A stretch of 64,000 nucleotides of DNA from Hippopus hippopus. Its lineage: Eukaryota > Mollusca > Bivalvia > Cardiida > Cardiidae. Positions within the stretch are counted from its first letter, which is position 1, and each line of letters opens with the position of its first letter. The translations under genes were made by a program, and so were the position numbers. Below the pieces are notes generated by a model that had not been told where the DNA came from, searched no databases, and saw only the letters and a program-made list of their open reading frames with translations. The stretch covers positions 24,945,587 through 25,009,586 of the forward strand of contig OX328107.1 in the NCBI GenBank assembly GCA_946811185.2, written 5' to 3'. Below, one piece after another: positions 1 through 9,679 of the stretch.

Positions 1-1640
1 TCCTCTTTAAAAATTGTTCACAGAATTTGATTTCATCAAAAACTCTGGTTGCCATGGCAACCAAATGGAATTTTTTAAGAAATTCTTTAAAAATCTTCTC
101 CTCTGAAACCGCTGGTGAGATTTTGAAATAATTTCACAGAAATGTTCTATAGGTGACCCTTTTCAAAAATTGTTCGTGAAATTTTGATCCGTCGAAAAAC
201 ATGGCCGTGGCAAAAGGAGGGGGGCTCCTTGCGTCAAGTGGTGTCAACAATTCTTTAAACATCTCCTCCTAAACGACTAGGCCGATTTGGAATACACTTG
301 GCTAAAATGTTCCTTGGGAGGTCCTCTTTAAAAATTGTTCACAGAACTGATTCCATCAAAAACTCTGGTTGCCATGGCCACCAAATGGAATTTTTTAAGA
401 AATTCTTTAAGTCTTCTCCTCTGAAACCGCTGGTGAGATTTTGAAATAATTTCCAAAAATGTTCCTTGGGTGACCCTTTTCAAAAATTGTTCATGAAATT
501 TTGACACATCGAAAAATATGGCCGCGGTTGGGGTGGCTGTTTGCATTCTTTAAAAATCTTCTCCTTTGAAATCACTGGTCAGATTTTGAAATAATTTCAC
601 AATAATGTTCCTTGGGTGACCCTTTTCAAAAATTGTTCATGAAATTTTGATCCGTCGAAAAACATGGCCTTGGTGGTTGGGGGTTGGGGGGGGGGACTCT
701 TTGCATTGTGTGGTGTCAACAATTCTTTAAACAACTTCTCCTAAACTGCTGGGCCAATTAGAACCAAACTTTGCTGGAATGTTCCCTGGGAGGTCCTCTG
801 AAAAAACTGTTGACAGAAGTTGATTCTTTCAAAAACTCTGGTTGCCATGGCAACCAAATGGAATTTTTTAAGAAATTCTTTAAAAATCTTCTCCTCTGAA
901 ACCGCTTGTGAGATTTTGAAATAATTTCACAGAAATGTTCCTTGGGTGACCCTTTTCAAAAATTGTTCGTCAAATTTTGATCCGTTGAAAAACATGGCTA
1001 TGATGGGGGGGGAGGGGCTCTTTGCATTCTTTAAAAATCTTCTCCTCTGAAACCGCTGGTGAGATTTTGAAATAATTTCACAGAAACGTTCTATAGGTGA
1101 CCCTTTTCAAAAATTGTTCGCAAAATTTTGATCCATCAAAAAACATGGCCATGGTGGGGGGGGGGGGGGGGGGCTTCTTGCCCTGTATTGACTTAAAGAA
1201 ATTCTTTGAAATTCTTTTTCTCTTAAACCATTTGTCAGATTTTGAAATAATTTCACAGAAATGTCCCTTAGATGCCCCTTTTGAAAAAATGGTAGTGAAA
1301 TTTTGATCCGTCAAGAAACAAGGCTGTGGTGGTGGGGGGCTATTTGCACTATACAGACATGAAGAAATTCTTAAAATTTCTTCTATGAAACCACTGGTCA
1401 GATTTTGAAATAATTTCACAGAAATGATCCTTTGGTGCCAAATTATGCCCCTTTTTTTTAAAATTAAAACTTAATATCCAGCACCCAACAGCCAGTTGTT
1501 GGCATTGGCATTCAGTGCTCTTGTTCTTTTTATTGAAGTTATTGAAGAAAAAGTTTTGGAATAACAAAAAAAAAACTGGCTATGGTCTACTCAAATATTC
1601 AGGTGAGCGATCCAGGGCCATCTTGGCCCTCTTGTTTTTT
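1..1640 (-). mobile_element. Satellite-bearing ACAAGAG-class element, truncated by window edge
   Basis: On the minus strand the element begins near 1640 with AACAAGAGGGCC, a short GGGCC/GGCCC inverted repeat, and runs left off the window. Its body is a degenerate tandem repeat of roughly 280-320 bp: the phrase GGTTGCCATGGCAACC recurs near 48, 368 and 843, and AAACATGGC recurs near 200, 515, 662, 992 and 1143. Poly-G tracts mark several units. The same sequence in the opposite orientation fills 54899-55917, so this is a dispersed family. Short ORFs here translate repeat units in several frames and are not considered genes. Confidence 0.75.
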
Positions 1641-1734
1641 TTCTATTGCCACAGTATTATCAAAATGTGGTTTGCTAAATGACACGAGTCTCCAGGAGAT
1701 AATGAGATAATGTGAATGGCCTAAAGCTATTTAA

Positions 1735-1923
1735 TATGAGATACATGTAAATGGTAAAAAGCTACATGTAGTTTAACTGAGATGTATGTAAATGGTAAAA
1801 AAATAGTTAGAATGAGATACATTTATGTGTTAATGGTAAAAAGGTAGTTAAAATGAGATACTGGTACATATAAATGGTAAAATGCCAGTTAAAATGAGAT
1901 ACATGTAAATGGTAAAAAGCTAG
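1735..1923. repeat. Minisatellite, about 5 units
   Basis: Imperfect direct repeats of the phrase ATGAGATACATGTAAATGG followed by TAAAAAGCTAGTTAAA, with unit length varying between about 35 and 50 bp. No coding potential. Confidence 0.8.
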
Positions 1924-1924
1924 T

Positions 1925-2170
1925 GAATTTATCCCAGGAGGACTAGGGTTTATGTTACGAATCCCAGCTCAGCCAAGCTCATTTTGGAAATTGATAATTC
2001 TCATTGCAATTGGGCTCATTCCTCTTTCATCCCCAAAGGTTGTTTGGATGAAGTTTATGTAAGTAGCTAGTGACTTTGAAAGACTGTTATGCAAAGAACT
2101 GGTGACAGAAACTGAAGAAATGTCTGGCCAGGTGCACAGGCTACTGTGATATGTGATATGATTTAAAAAA
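1925..2170 (+). mobile_element. tRNA-derived SINE, decayed copy
   Basis: Shares with the better copy at 4600-4890 the order: B-box-like head (GTTACGAATCCC), CTCAGCCAAGCTC, GATTGATAAT-like central block, then AACTGGTGACAGAAACT and AGGTGCACAGGC. No clear tail or target duplication. Confidence 0.5.
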
Positions 2171-2349
2171 ATGAGCAACAAACAAAGCATACAAAAAACC
2201 CCAAGTAGTACAAATGTTCAAGAATATCACATTGTGAATGCTTATTATAAGTATTACTGATCCATGGTAAAGAAAAAAAAAGGTTGAATATTTGGTACAG
2301 GTTGAACAAATTGCATATACCAGTAATTTAATTGGTTTAATGAAGCTAC

Positions 2350-2575
2350 TTAACCCTTTACCACACAATGTTGACTTTTAACAACCTTTAGAGTGATGAC
2401 TTATGAAAACATAGTTGAAAAGGAGAAAATGCTGGTAGCTAGCATTTTCTCTCTTTCCAACATTGTTTTCTTCCTGGTCTTAGACAACTTCCACAATTTT
2501 GGCCACATTTATTCTGGTGTCTGCATGTGCTTTGGGTTCGGACCAGTCTAAATTTTGTCATGTGGGAAAGGGTGA
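2350..2575 (+). mobile_element. Hairpin MITE family H, copy 1
   Basis: Starts with TTAACCCTTTACCACACAA and carries the central inverted repeat (GAAAACATAGTTGAAAAGG with its partner CTCTTTCCAACATTGTTTTC). The right end reads GGGAAAGGGTGAA, so the right TTAA has mutated. Confidence 0.85.
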
Positions 2576-2635
2576 ATGGTATCTGGGTTTTACTTTATAG
2601 GATAGGTATATTACTGGGATAAAGAAAGATTAACT

Positions 2636-2756
2636 GGTTGGTTTGTTGGTTGGTTAATTGGCTGGTTGGCTGGCTGGCTGGTTAGTGTGTGTGTGGAAGG
2701 GTTGTTGGTTGGATGGTGGGTAGGTGGGTGTGTGTGTGGAAGGGTTGGTTGGTTTT
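2636..2756. repeat. Simple repeat rich in GGTTGGTT
   Basis: About 120 bp of imperfect GGTT and GTGTGTG repeats. An ORF across it is low-complexity translation only. Confidence 0.8.
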
Positions 2757-2970
2757 TTAAGCTGTTTCAACATTGTTTCAGTTATGTCATAGCAGCCAAT
2801 GTACTTAACCATGCATTGCTAGAGTTTCTTTTTACCAGTACTTCCCACAATATTCTTCTCAAGCCACTGGCTATTTTCTCACATAATTTTCCCATGGTTG
2901 AAGCAATGATGAGCAGGTAGAGAGGAATGAATCCTGTTGCAATGACTATCATCAGCCCTCAGAATCATCG
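2757..2970 (-). mobile_element. tRNA-derived SINE body, minus orientation
   Basis: Parallels 4605-4810: TTTCAGTTAT, AAGCCACTGGCT, ATGGTTGAAGCAATG and GAATGAATCCTGTTGCAATGA occur in the same order. The tRNA-like head is missing. Confidence 0.65.
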
Positions 2971-3133
2971 CTTATTTGAAATAATTGTTGATACTTAAAT
3001 CACTATGCAATGTGCATCTTCATGTGAAAAGTAGCATAGAATTACTATATATTTAACTTTTAAAAGGATAAAAAATACTGGATTTGCTCAGATTTGAAGT
3101 GTCTGCAGATGACAGATTAAAGATGACTTACAG

Positions 3134-3234
3134 TAACTCTTTACCAGATTACAAAATTGTAGACTTGCCCATATTGAAAGCATTTGCAAACAACTAATTG
3201 AATGTGAACTTGGGATTGTGCATTAAGGGGTTAA
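3134..3234 (-). mobile_element. Hairpin MITE family H, hairpin-less derivative
   Basis: About 100 bp containing both outer ends of family H (TAACTCTTTACCAGATTACA and TTGGGATTGTGCATTAAGG, then TTAA) but no central hairpin, as expected after deletion of the palindrome. Confidence 0.7.
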
Positions 3235-3239
3235 TTAAT

Positions 3240-3345
3240 CAACTTCCTCTTTAAAATGGTAGAAAAATACAATGTGACAGAAAGAGAAAATTCTGGTTAC
3301 CAGCATATTTTCCTTTTCCTACAGTGTTTTAATACAAAACCTTCA
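3240..3345 (+). mobile_element. Hairpin MITE family H fragment
   Basis: Only the central inverted repeat is clear (GAGAAAATTCTGGTTACCAG with a degenerate partner arm). It directly follows the hairpin-less copy and may have been part of the same insertion. Confidence 0.55.
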
Positions 3346-3639
3346 TCAGAATGTAAACACTGGATCTTTGGTAGAAGGTTAATTTAGACTAAAAACGGAA
3401 ATGCAAAGAAATATGGGTAATTCACATGTTCTGCAAATGTCTCTGTAGCAGACTTCATTTATATCATAAAAAATGGAGATAATACTTAAAACATACAAAT
3501 TTTCCATTTGCCTCAATGTTTTCTATAGGTTTGAAATAAATATATTTTCATTTAACACTCACTACCACTGTTTTGGAGTAAAAGGAATCCCAAACTTGTG
3601 AAGGGTGTGTCAGATTAACTCATTCCCCACTAAGAACCT
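3346..3639. other. No recognisable feature
   Basis: AT-rich sequence between two MITE copies; I see no coding exon or clear repeat. Confidence 0.5.
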
Positions 3640-3868
3640 TTAATCCCTTTACCAAACAATCCCAAGTTTTAATAACCCCAAGAAAGAAGCATGTTAAAAT
3701 AATTTGGGAAAAAGAGAAATCATGGATAACCAGCAATTTCTCCTTTTCCAATAATGTTTTCTAACCTCTCAAAGACAAATTCCGTCATTTGAGTGACATC
3801 AAAAATTGTCGTCTGCAAATGCTTGCAATTTGAACAAGTCTGCATTTTGTTGCTCTGTAAGGAGTTAA
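3640..3868 (+). mobile_element. Hairpin MITE family H
   Basis: Bounded by TTAA on both sides (3640 and 3865). The hairpin is eroded in the left arm (GGGAAAAAGAGAAATCATGG) but the outer 3' portion (GTCTGCAAATGCTTGCAATT) is well kept. Confidence 0.85.
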
Positions 3869-4011
3869 TCCGCTGGTAAAAGACCAAAAAAAAAGCAACA
3901 TTGTAAAAGGAGAAATTACTTGTGCGACAAAAGGAGACATTGCTTGTAAAGTTTTTGCATGATTCTGTATTCATCTCTAAAACTAAATTTCTTGTTGGTT
4001 TTGTCTGTACC

Positions 4012-4190
4012 AGCTGGCATAATATTGATTATTCCAATTTGACAGCATTTGCAGCTGACAAAGTAAATGTGGCTCAAATGAGGGCAATAGTCTCCTGAAA
4101 AAGTAGAAAACATTGTGAGAAAAGGAAAAAATGCTGGTTACCAGCATTTTCTCCTTTTCTCACAGTTTTCAAAAGGTTTCTGAAAGGTAA
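4012..4190 (-). mobile_element. Hairpin MITE family H, end-truncated
   Basis: A strong central hairpin at 4110-4170. Both arms carry GTGAG where most copies carry GTGGG. Outer TTAA ends are not recognisable. Confidence 0.8.
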
Positions 4191-4447
4191 TTAGATTGTT
4201 TTGTAACGAATAAGCATGATTTACAAGGATTTTTCCGAAGTCAAATGTTGTGAATTTATGTGGAGAGGGAAATGAGCAAAGGGTATAAATAGAACATCCT
4301 ATCTCTTGAGCTTACCTGTGACAAGGTGGTTATTTTCAAACATGTCAGGTATAGATTTAAATTATTTGTGGCTTTTTAAACATACTAATCATTTCCAGCA
4401 GACCTGTTTTTTTTTTTTAATCTTGTGGCATATCACATGTGCAAATA

Positions 4448-4505
4448 TAGTGGCAAAATGAGGAATTGCTGGTAACTAGCAGTGTCTGCTTTTGCCACAA
4501 TTGAC
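4448..4505. mobile_element. Degenerate hairpin resembling MITE family H
   Basis: A short inverted repeat (AGTGGCAAAATGAGGAATTG, CTGGTAACTAG, then TTTTGCCACAAT) fits the family core but has lost its ends. Confidence 0.4.
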
Positions 4506-4599
4506 TTTGTTTAAAGGCTTTTACCCCATACATTGCTGTAGATGATTTTTTATTCTTGTGTGGACAGACTTAATCATGATCAGACTGCTCTCTTGGTGC

Positions 4600-4890
4600 T
4601 TGATTGATTGATTTCATGGTGTTTAAGGCAGTTTTCAATATTATTTCAGTTATATTGCGGCAGCCAGTGCACCTATCCATGCTTTCCTAGAGTCTCTTTT
4701 ACCAGTTCTCCGCTCAGTTTTCTTTCCAAGCCACTGGCTGCTTTCCCACATAACCATGGTCGAAACAACGGTCAGCAGTGGGAGAGTAATGAATCCTGTC
4801 GCAATGACTATTATCAATCCTGGAAAAGAAATTGGCTGAGCCAGGGATCGAACCCATGCTACTGAATGAGCTACCGGGGCTCTGCACTCT
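4600..4890 (-). mobile_element. tRNA-derived SINE, best-preserved copy
   Basis: Read on the minus strand, the head at 4890-4845 is tRNA-like, with an A-box-like TAGCTCATTCAGTAG and a B-box-like GGTTCGATCCC. It is followed by a body shared with other copies in the window and ends in ATCAATCAATC near 4600. This arrangement (Pol III promoter head, unrelated body, short tandem tail) is typical of tRNA-derived SINEs. It is not a functional tRNA: no acceptor stem closes around the boxes. Confidence 0.75.
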
Positions 4891-5004
4891 TGGTGCAGTC
4901 TTATCCTTAATGTACACTGACTGATTTTCGCAAGGTATTATTGAGCCAAATCTTCATTAGATTGAAATATTTGAGTCTTCATGACTGAGAAATGAGATAA
5001 AATG

Positions 5005-5215
5005 AAAAACTCTTTACCACACAACACTATTATAGACTTGTCCATTTAGAAAGCATTTGCACTTGACAATTAAAATGTGACTTAAAGTGATGGAATTCGG
5101 CTTTTGAAATGTACAAAACATTTTTGAAAAAAGTGAAAGTACTTCAGTATTTTCTTTTTTTCTAACAATGTTTTCAAATGTCTTCCTTCTAGGTGGGTCA
5201 TAATGACATAGAATT
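5005..5215 (-). mobile_element. Hairpin MITE family H, decayed
   Basis: The left end AACTCTTTACCACACAACA and the block GACTTGTCCATTTAGAAAGC are clear. The hairpin is degenerate. Confidence 0.65.
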
Positions 5216-5424
5216 TTTTACGTTAATCTTTGAGTGCTATTTGGGATAAAAATGAATACATGCACTTTCTGTCAAAAGGCTACTTCTAGACCAATGTGTA
5301 TAGAATCTCTCTTTGAAAATATTGTACAATGTAGATCCAAGATCAGACTGCACAAAACATGTATTTTCATTTTCTCTTTTTCCCACAATGTTTTCTTCCC
5401 TATCAAAGACAGAATCTTAATTTA

Positions 5425-5640
5425 AGCCTCAGTAAAACTTTACAAAATGACAAAATTTTAGGCTTGTCCAAATTTAAAGCAAAGACAAAAAATTCAGCTA
5501 TCTCTCAAATAATGGGATTTACTTTTGAACCACTAGAAAATATTGTGGGTAAAGGAAAAAGGGTGGTTAACAACATTTTCTCCTATTCCCATAATGTTAT
5601 CAAAAGCCTTCTTCCTTAGGGTTGTTAAAGCTGCAGATAA
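5425..5640 (-). mobile_element. Hairpin MITE family H
   Basis: The central stem reads GAAAATATTGTGGGTAAAGG on the left with CCTATTCCCATAATGTTATC on the right, and the loop is GGTTAAC. Outer ends are partly lost. Confidence 0.75.
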
Positions 5641-5816
5641 TTTTTTAAAGGGTTCAAGTGTCGTCTGCGAATACTTCCATTTTGGATGAAAAGTCTGAAT
5701 TTTGTTGTGGTGAAGAGTTGAATAAATATAAGGATTTTGTGTTTCACTAGGATGTTTAGTCATATTTTTTTTCAGTATTTGACATTGTATAAGTATTTTT
5801 GTATTTAATCAGGATC

Positions 5817-6028
5817 TTAAACCCTTTACTAAACAATCCTAAGTTTTAATGGCCCTGACAGAGAAAGCTTTTGAAAACATTGTGGGAAAAGGAAAAAATG
5901 CTGGTTACCAGCATTTTTTCCTTTTCCCACAATGTTTTTTTACCCTATACAGGAGGAATTTCAGTTTCTGTAGTCACATCTAATCTGGACAAGTCTGAAT
6001 TTTGCTGATTGACAAAGGGTGAAGTTAA
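5817..6028 (+). mobile_element. Hairpin MITE family H, both TTAA ends present
   Basis: TTAA at 5817 and 6025. The hairpin at 5874-5940 is almost perfect over more than 30 bp per arm around the loop GGTTACC. Confidence 0.9.
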
Positions 6029-6079
6029 AATTTCCTCATATGACGCAGTGTATGTTAACAGATCTGAACAGAGTAATTT

Positions 6080-6293
6080 TTAACCCTTTGAGTGCCCTTC
6101 ACAATTCAAACTGCCTTTGTGGCCAGTGTAGATTCAGATTATGGCACAAAACATGAAGTCAGATCTTTGATCTACACTTCTCCTTTCATAGACTTTCTGG
6201 ATGTAAGAAACCCAGAAATTACAATTATTTAGGCCTGATTTTATGACTGAAGCTGCCTTTTTTGGGACTCTTATCAAAATGGGTGGTGTTTAA
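6080..6293 (+). mobile_element. TTAA foldback MITE family F, decayed
   Basis: Starts TTAACCCTTTGAGTGCCC and contains the family core GTGTAGATTCAGATTATGGC facing CAGATCTTTGATCTACACTT. Its right TTAA (6290) is also the left TTAA of the next element. Confidence 0.6.
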
Positions 6294-6497
6294 CCTTTTA
6301 CCTCACAATCCCACGTTTCAACGACCCTTCAAAAGATGCCTTTTGAAAAAATTGTAAACTAGTAACCAGCATTTTCTCCTATAAAGTTTTCTATCCTGTC
6401 AAAGAACTTTGGTTCATTTGTATCACTTTCGAATTTTTCGTCTGCAGATGCATTCAGTTTGAAAAAGTTTAGAAATTGTCGTTAAGTAGGGAGTTAA
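6290..6497 (+). mobile_element. Hairpin MITE family H with collapsed hairpin
   Basis: TTAA at 6290 and 6494. Part of both hairpin arms is deleted, leaving GAAAAAATTGTAAACTAG before ACCAGCATTTTCTCC. Confidence 0.8.
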
Positions 6498-6650
6498 GCT
6501 TTACCAAACAATTTCCACTTCTTATCACTTTGAAGGAGAAAGCTTATGGAAATACTGTGGGAAAAGAAGAAAATGCAGGAAAGCAGTATTTCCTCCTTTT
6601 CCCACAATGTTTTTCACTCTTTCCAAGATAAACACAATGATACTGGGTTT
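6494..6650 (+). mobile_element. Hairpin MITE family H, abutting the previous copy
   Basis: Begins at the same TTAA (6494-6497) that ends the preceding element. Its hairpin (GGAAATACTGTGGGAAAAG with TTTTCCCACAATGTTTTTC) is followed at about 6650 by an unrelated repeat, so the right end is lost. Confidence 0.75.
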
Positions 6651-6652
6651 AA

Positions 6653-7157
6653 TTATACCCCCGCAAAACGAATATTTTCAGGGGTATACTTGAATCAGCC
6701 TGTCTGTCCATCCGTGTGTCCGTCCGTGTGTCCGTCTGTGTACAAAATACCAGTAATTGCCTGTTTCTGTCAAAGCGCTGGCGGGGGTATTAAGTCACAT
6801 TCAGTGACAGCTCTAGTTATACCCCTGCAAAACGAATGTTTTCGGGGGTATACTGGAATCAGCCTGTCTGTCCGTTTGTCCGTCCGTGCATCCGTCTGTG
6901 TGTCCGTCCGTGTGTCCGTCTGTGTACAAATAATTGCCTGTTTCTGTCAAAGCACTGGCGGGGGTATTAAGTCACATTCAGTGACAGATCTAGTTTTTTT
7001 ATACGCCAGCAAAACAAATGTTTTCGGGGGGTATAGTGGAATCAGCCTGTCTGTCCGTTTGTCCGTCCGTGTGTCCGTCTGTGTACAAATATTTGCCTGT
7101 TTCTGTCAAAGCGCTGGCGGGGGTATTAAGTCACATTTAGTGACAGCTGTAGTTTTT
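6653..7157 (-). mobile_element. Three tandem copies of a short ACTAGAG-class element
   Basis: Three head-to-tail units (6653-6816, 6817-6997, 6998-7157). Each begins on the + strand with TTATAC(C)CC...AAACGAAT...GGGGGTATA, a hairpin, followed by a GTCTGTCCGTCC tract, then TTTCTGTCAAAGC, CTGGCGGGGGTATTAAG and GACAGCTCTAGTT. Read on the minus strand each unit runs from AACTAGAGCTGTCA to a 3' hairpin and TATAA, the same ends as the element at 57723-58071. A 266-codon ORF through the units is repeat translation. Confidence 0.75.
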
Positions 7158-7668
7158 ACCTGTCATCAGGGTCTATCATTGACTTATTGGATGTTTTCCT
7201 ATTACCTGGTCTACCAAATGACTTTGTTTTCAACAATGGTTATGCAGAAAAGCAGCCAGTGGCTTGAAGAGAATATTGTGCGGAGTACTGGTAAGAGAAA
7301 CTCCAGGAAAGCATGGATAGGTGACAGGTTGCCGCGATATAACTGAAATAATGTTGAAAATAATGTTAAACACCATACAATCAATCAATCAATCAATCTT
7401 TGACTTTGTGGTTAATTTTCTGCTACATGGTCTATGATAGGGGTCTATCATTGATATAATGGTTAGTTTAACTGTTACAGGGTCTATGGTTATGGTCTTT
7501 CATTGACTTTGTGGTATGTTTTACCATAACAGGGTCTATCTTGGACTTAAAACATGTTGTTAGTTTTACAACAACAGGGTCAACCATTACAATCTCCCAT
7601 TGTCCCATTTGATGTTTCACTATTGCAGGGTCTCTCATAAAGGGTTATCATTGACTTAGTGGTATCAT
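7145..7668 (+). repeat. FLAD1 intronic minisatellite copying the 3' splice site, part 1
   Basis: Degenerate units resembling TTTTACTATTACAGGGTCTA followed by TCATTGACTTAGTGGTAT. The core CAGGGTCT(A)...ATTGACT matches the acceptor and first bases of the FLAD1 exon at 9535. A SINE (7200-7398) interrupts the array. Confidence 0.75.
7200..7398 (+). mobile_element. tRNA-derived SINE with (AATC)n tail
   Basis: Contains AAGCAGCCAGTGGCTTGAAG and GGAAAGCATGGATAGGTGAC in the order of the copy at 4600-4890 (opposite strand), and ends in CAATCAATCAATCAATC at 7380-7398. The tRNA-like head is missing (5' truncation). Confidence 0.7.
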
Positions 7669-7898
7669 TTAACTCATTTCCAAAAGACAAAATTTTTTAG
7701 ACTTGTCCAAATTAAAAGCATTTTCAAACAACAATATAAAAGTGACTCAAAAATTGAAATTCATTTTTGGAAGGGTAGAAAACATGGTGGGTGCAGAGAA
7801 AACGCTGGTTACCAGCATTTTCTCCTTTTTCAACCATGTTTTCAAAAGCTGCGTTCGTCAGGGTCGTCGAAAGTCGGGATTGTGTGGTAAAGTGTTAA
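7669..7898 (-). mobile_element. Hairpin MITE family H inserted into the minisatellite
   Basis: TTAA flanks at 7669-7672 and 7895-7898. Removing the insert and one TTAA rebuilds a normal minisatellite unit (GGTATCATTTAATATTACAG, compared with AGTATGATTTACTATTACAG at 8059). This is direct evidence that the family duplicates a TTAA target. The hairpin spans about 7771-7842. Confidence 0.92.
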
Positions 7899-8150
7899 TA
7901 TTACAGGGTCTGTTTTATCATTAGGGTCAACCATTGACTGAGTGTTGTTTTACTACAATAGGCTGAGTGTTATGTATTACTACAGTAGTCTATCATTATC
8001 ATAGCAGTTTGTTTTACTATTACAGGGTTTGTTGTATGGTCTATTACTGACTTAGCAGTATGATTTACTATTACAGTGTCGATCATTGACCAAGTGTTAT
8101 GTTTTACAATTACAGAGTGTATTGTACAGTCTATGACTGACTTAGAAGTA
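7899..8150 (+). repeat. FLAD1 intronic minisatellite, part 2
   Basis: Continues the acceptor-like array after the MITE, with ATTACAGGGTTTGTTGTATGG and ATTACAGTGTCGATCATTGA among its units. Confidence 0.75.
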
Positions 8151-9465
8151 CGAGGGGTGATCAGAAAGAACGTGGACCAGTGCTGGTATCGGAATATTGT
8201 TATAAAAAACAACTTGGAGTGTTCACTATTTTTGAAAGTAACCTCCTTTGAGTTCTATGCATGTATTTATTCTTGATTTCGACGCCCGAAGCACGTGTGG
8301 GAGCGCGTCACGTGACGTTACTATCAAGGACCCGGTCATAGCAAGGGTTAGCTCCTCTCTGCTCTCGTAGTGTATACCACATAGAGAATCTTTCAAAACA
8401 GGAACTAGTCAGGGGTCACATGAAGTTAGGACTAAATTATACGGAGCGTTGACAAGTGTTTCTTTGTTTAGTTTTTGCAAAGTTTCCAGTACAAGTGTGG
8501 CTTTGTGAGCTAGGGCGTTATCTTGGTGTAAAGTGACGTCACTCCGCAGGACTTTTGGCTTTGTTTTTCGTATGGTGTTCGTGAAATTTATTTGAATAAT
8601 GTGGGCATAAAACTCAGTATTGACTGTAGTATGTATAGATACAACATGATTTAGAAGAAAAACAGGAGAACAGAAACACTTGATGTAGATAACTTTAACA
8701 AGTGACTTAAAAAGGTTGGCTTTACTAGGGGAAGGCGATGTTGGATGTTTCAGTATGCTGCTTTGTCGTTTAGATTCAGTCTTCTTAAAGTGTGCCTATC
8801 TTTCATCGCATGTTACAATACAATCAGTAAAATTTGACCCCTCTACCCTAATGCGTTCTGAAATTTTTTAACAGATTTCGACCCTAACCCTATTTTCTCG
8901 GGTGCCAGTTGCCGAGATACCCACATTGTGCAAACATGCGACATTCCAAGACTCTTAGTCAAAATCTCCTGAGCACTTATATATGAAATGTCAAATGTGT
9001 CAGCTATTTTCCTGACAGCATCTCGGCGATCTTGTTTTACATGCTGCTGTACATCCGTTATGATTTTGTCTGTGACTGATGTTGATGGACGGCCAGATTT
9101 AGGGTCACCTTCAACAGTATCGCACCCTTGTCTAAGCCAGTCTGATCCATGTACGAATATCAGATTTCTTGAGTGCAGAGTCCCCTTAAACTATTTCTCA
9201 GTCGCTTTTGATTTCCGATAAATACTTTCCGAGTTTGATGCAAAACTTTATGATTACTCTTGGCTCAAATAAAATGTCATCCGATGTTTTGGACTGCTAA
9301 TGCAGTATATGACGTCATTAAAATGACGTCATACTTTACCTACTTAAATATGACAAAATTTGAAAGCGTGAGTCAGTTACCAGATAATTAATGCTCATCT
9401 ATGCAAATTTGTGTAATCGTAAGTGTAGTAGTTTTCAAAATAACGATCTTTCTGATCACCCCACA
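8151..9465 (-). mobile_element. Mariner-like element with TA target duplication, decayed
   Basis: Inverted ends CGAGGGGTGATCAGAAAG (left) and CTTTCTGATCACCCC (right) sit between TA dinucleotides at 8149 and 9466. Excising the insert with one TA restores a minisatellite unit (TTAGAAG-TA-TGTTTTACTG). Its size of 1315 bp is normal for a mariner. It lies in the intron just upstream of the FLAD1 exon at 9535, in antisense orientation. Confidence 0.85.
8226..9281 (-). pseudogene. Mariner transposase pseudogene
   Basis: Minus-strand translation in shifting frames gives recognisable mariner segments. The N-terminal part contains GRPSTSVTDKII, VQQHVKQDRRDAVRKIAD and ISYISAQEILTKSLGMSH, which fit the helix-turn-helix region. 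The C-terminal part contains LHQDNALAHKA, the second catalytic Asp context, and ends CIELKGGYFQK-stop at 8226. Several stops and frameshifts interrupt it, and the usual third catalytic context (SPDL) reads NLVL in the matching place, so no active enzyme is expected. Confidence 0.75.
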
Positions 9466-9534
9466 TATGTTTTACTGTTACAGGGTCTATTGTATGGTCT
9501 GTTATTGACTTAGCACTATGTTTTTCTATTACAG
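9466..9534 (+). repeat. Last minisatellite unit and functional FLAD1 acceptor
   Basis: One more repeat (TTACTGTTACAGGGTCTATT) lies only about 55 bp upstream of the real acceptor TTTCTATTACAG at 9534. The two are nearly identical over the pyrimidine tract, AG and first exon bases. Confidence 0.75.
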
Positions 9535-9679
9535 GGTCTATAATTGACTATGACAAGAGTCCAATCCACAATGCAGTAGAGAAAGTGTTTAATATGGTGG
9601 ACAGCTCAGACACTGATACATTTACACAGAGAGTTCAGCATGCTGTATCCATCCTAGAGGAATGTTTCAACAGATACAG
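9535..9679 (+). CDS. FLAD1: FLAD1 exon a: linker before the nucleotide loop
   Basis: Acceptor TTTCTATTACAG and donor CAG|GTTAGC. Two bases complete a codon from an unseen exon, then 47 codons beginning [17 protein letters not shown] and ending EECFNRY, plus two bases. It corresponds to the helical stretch just before the GGKD motif. Confidence 0.9.

Noticed and set aside
1097..1419. ORFs of 69-113 codons around the poly-G tract on both strands
   Set aside because: Poly-Gly or poly-Pro translations of a tandem repeat whose copies elsewhere are not open in the same frame.
4845..4890. Possible tRNA gene on the minus strand
   Set aside because: A- and B-box-like sequences are present, but no closing acceptor stem, and the body continues as a repeated SINE.
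6546..7346. 266-codon ORF rich in SVCPSV repeats
   Set aside because: It crosses a MITE end, three hairpin elements with GTCTGTCCGTCC tracts and a SINE; there is no coding origin for such a mosaic.
1..9534. Upstream FLAD1 exons encoding the molybdopterin-binding-like domain
   Set aside because: I looked for splice-bounded open segments with that domain's character and found none; the stretch is almost entirely repeats, so the missing exons are probably left of the window.
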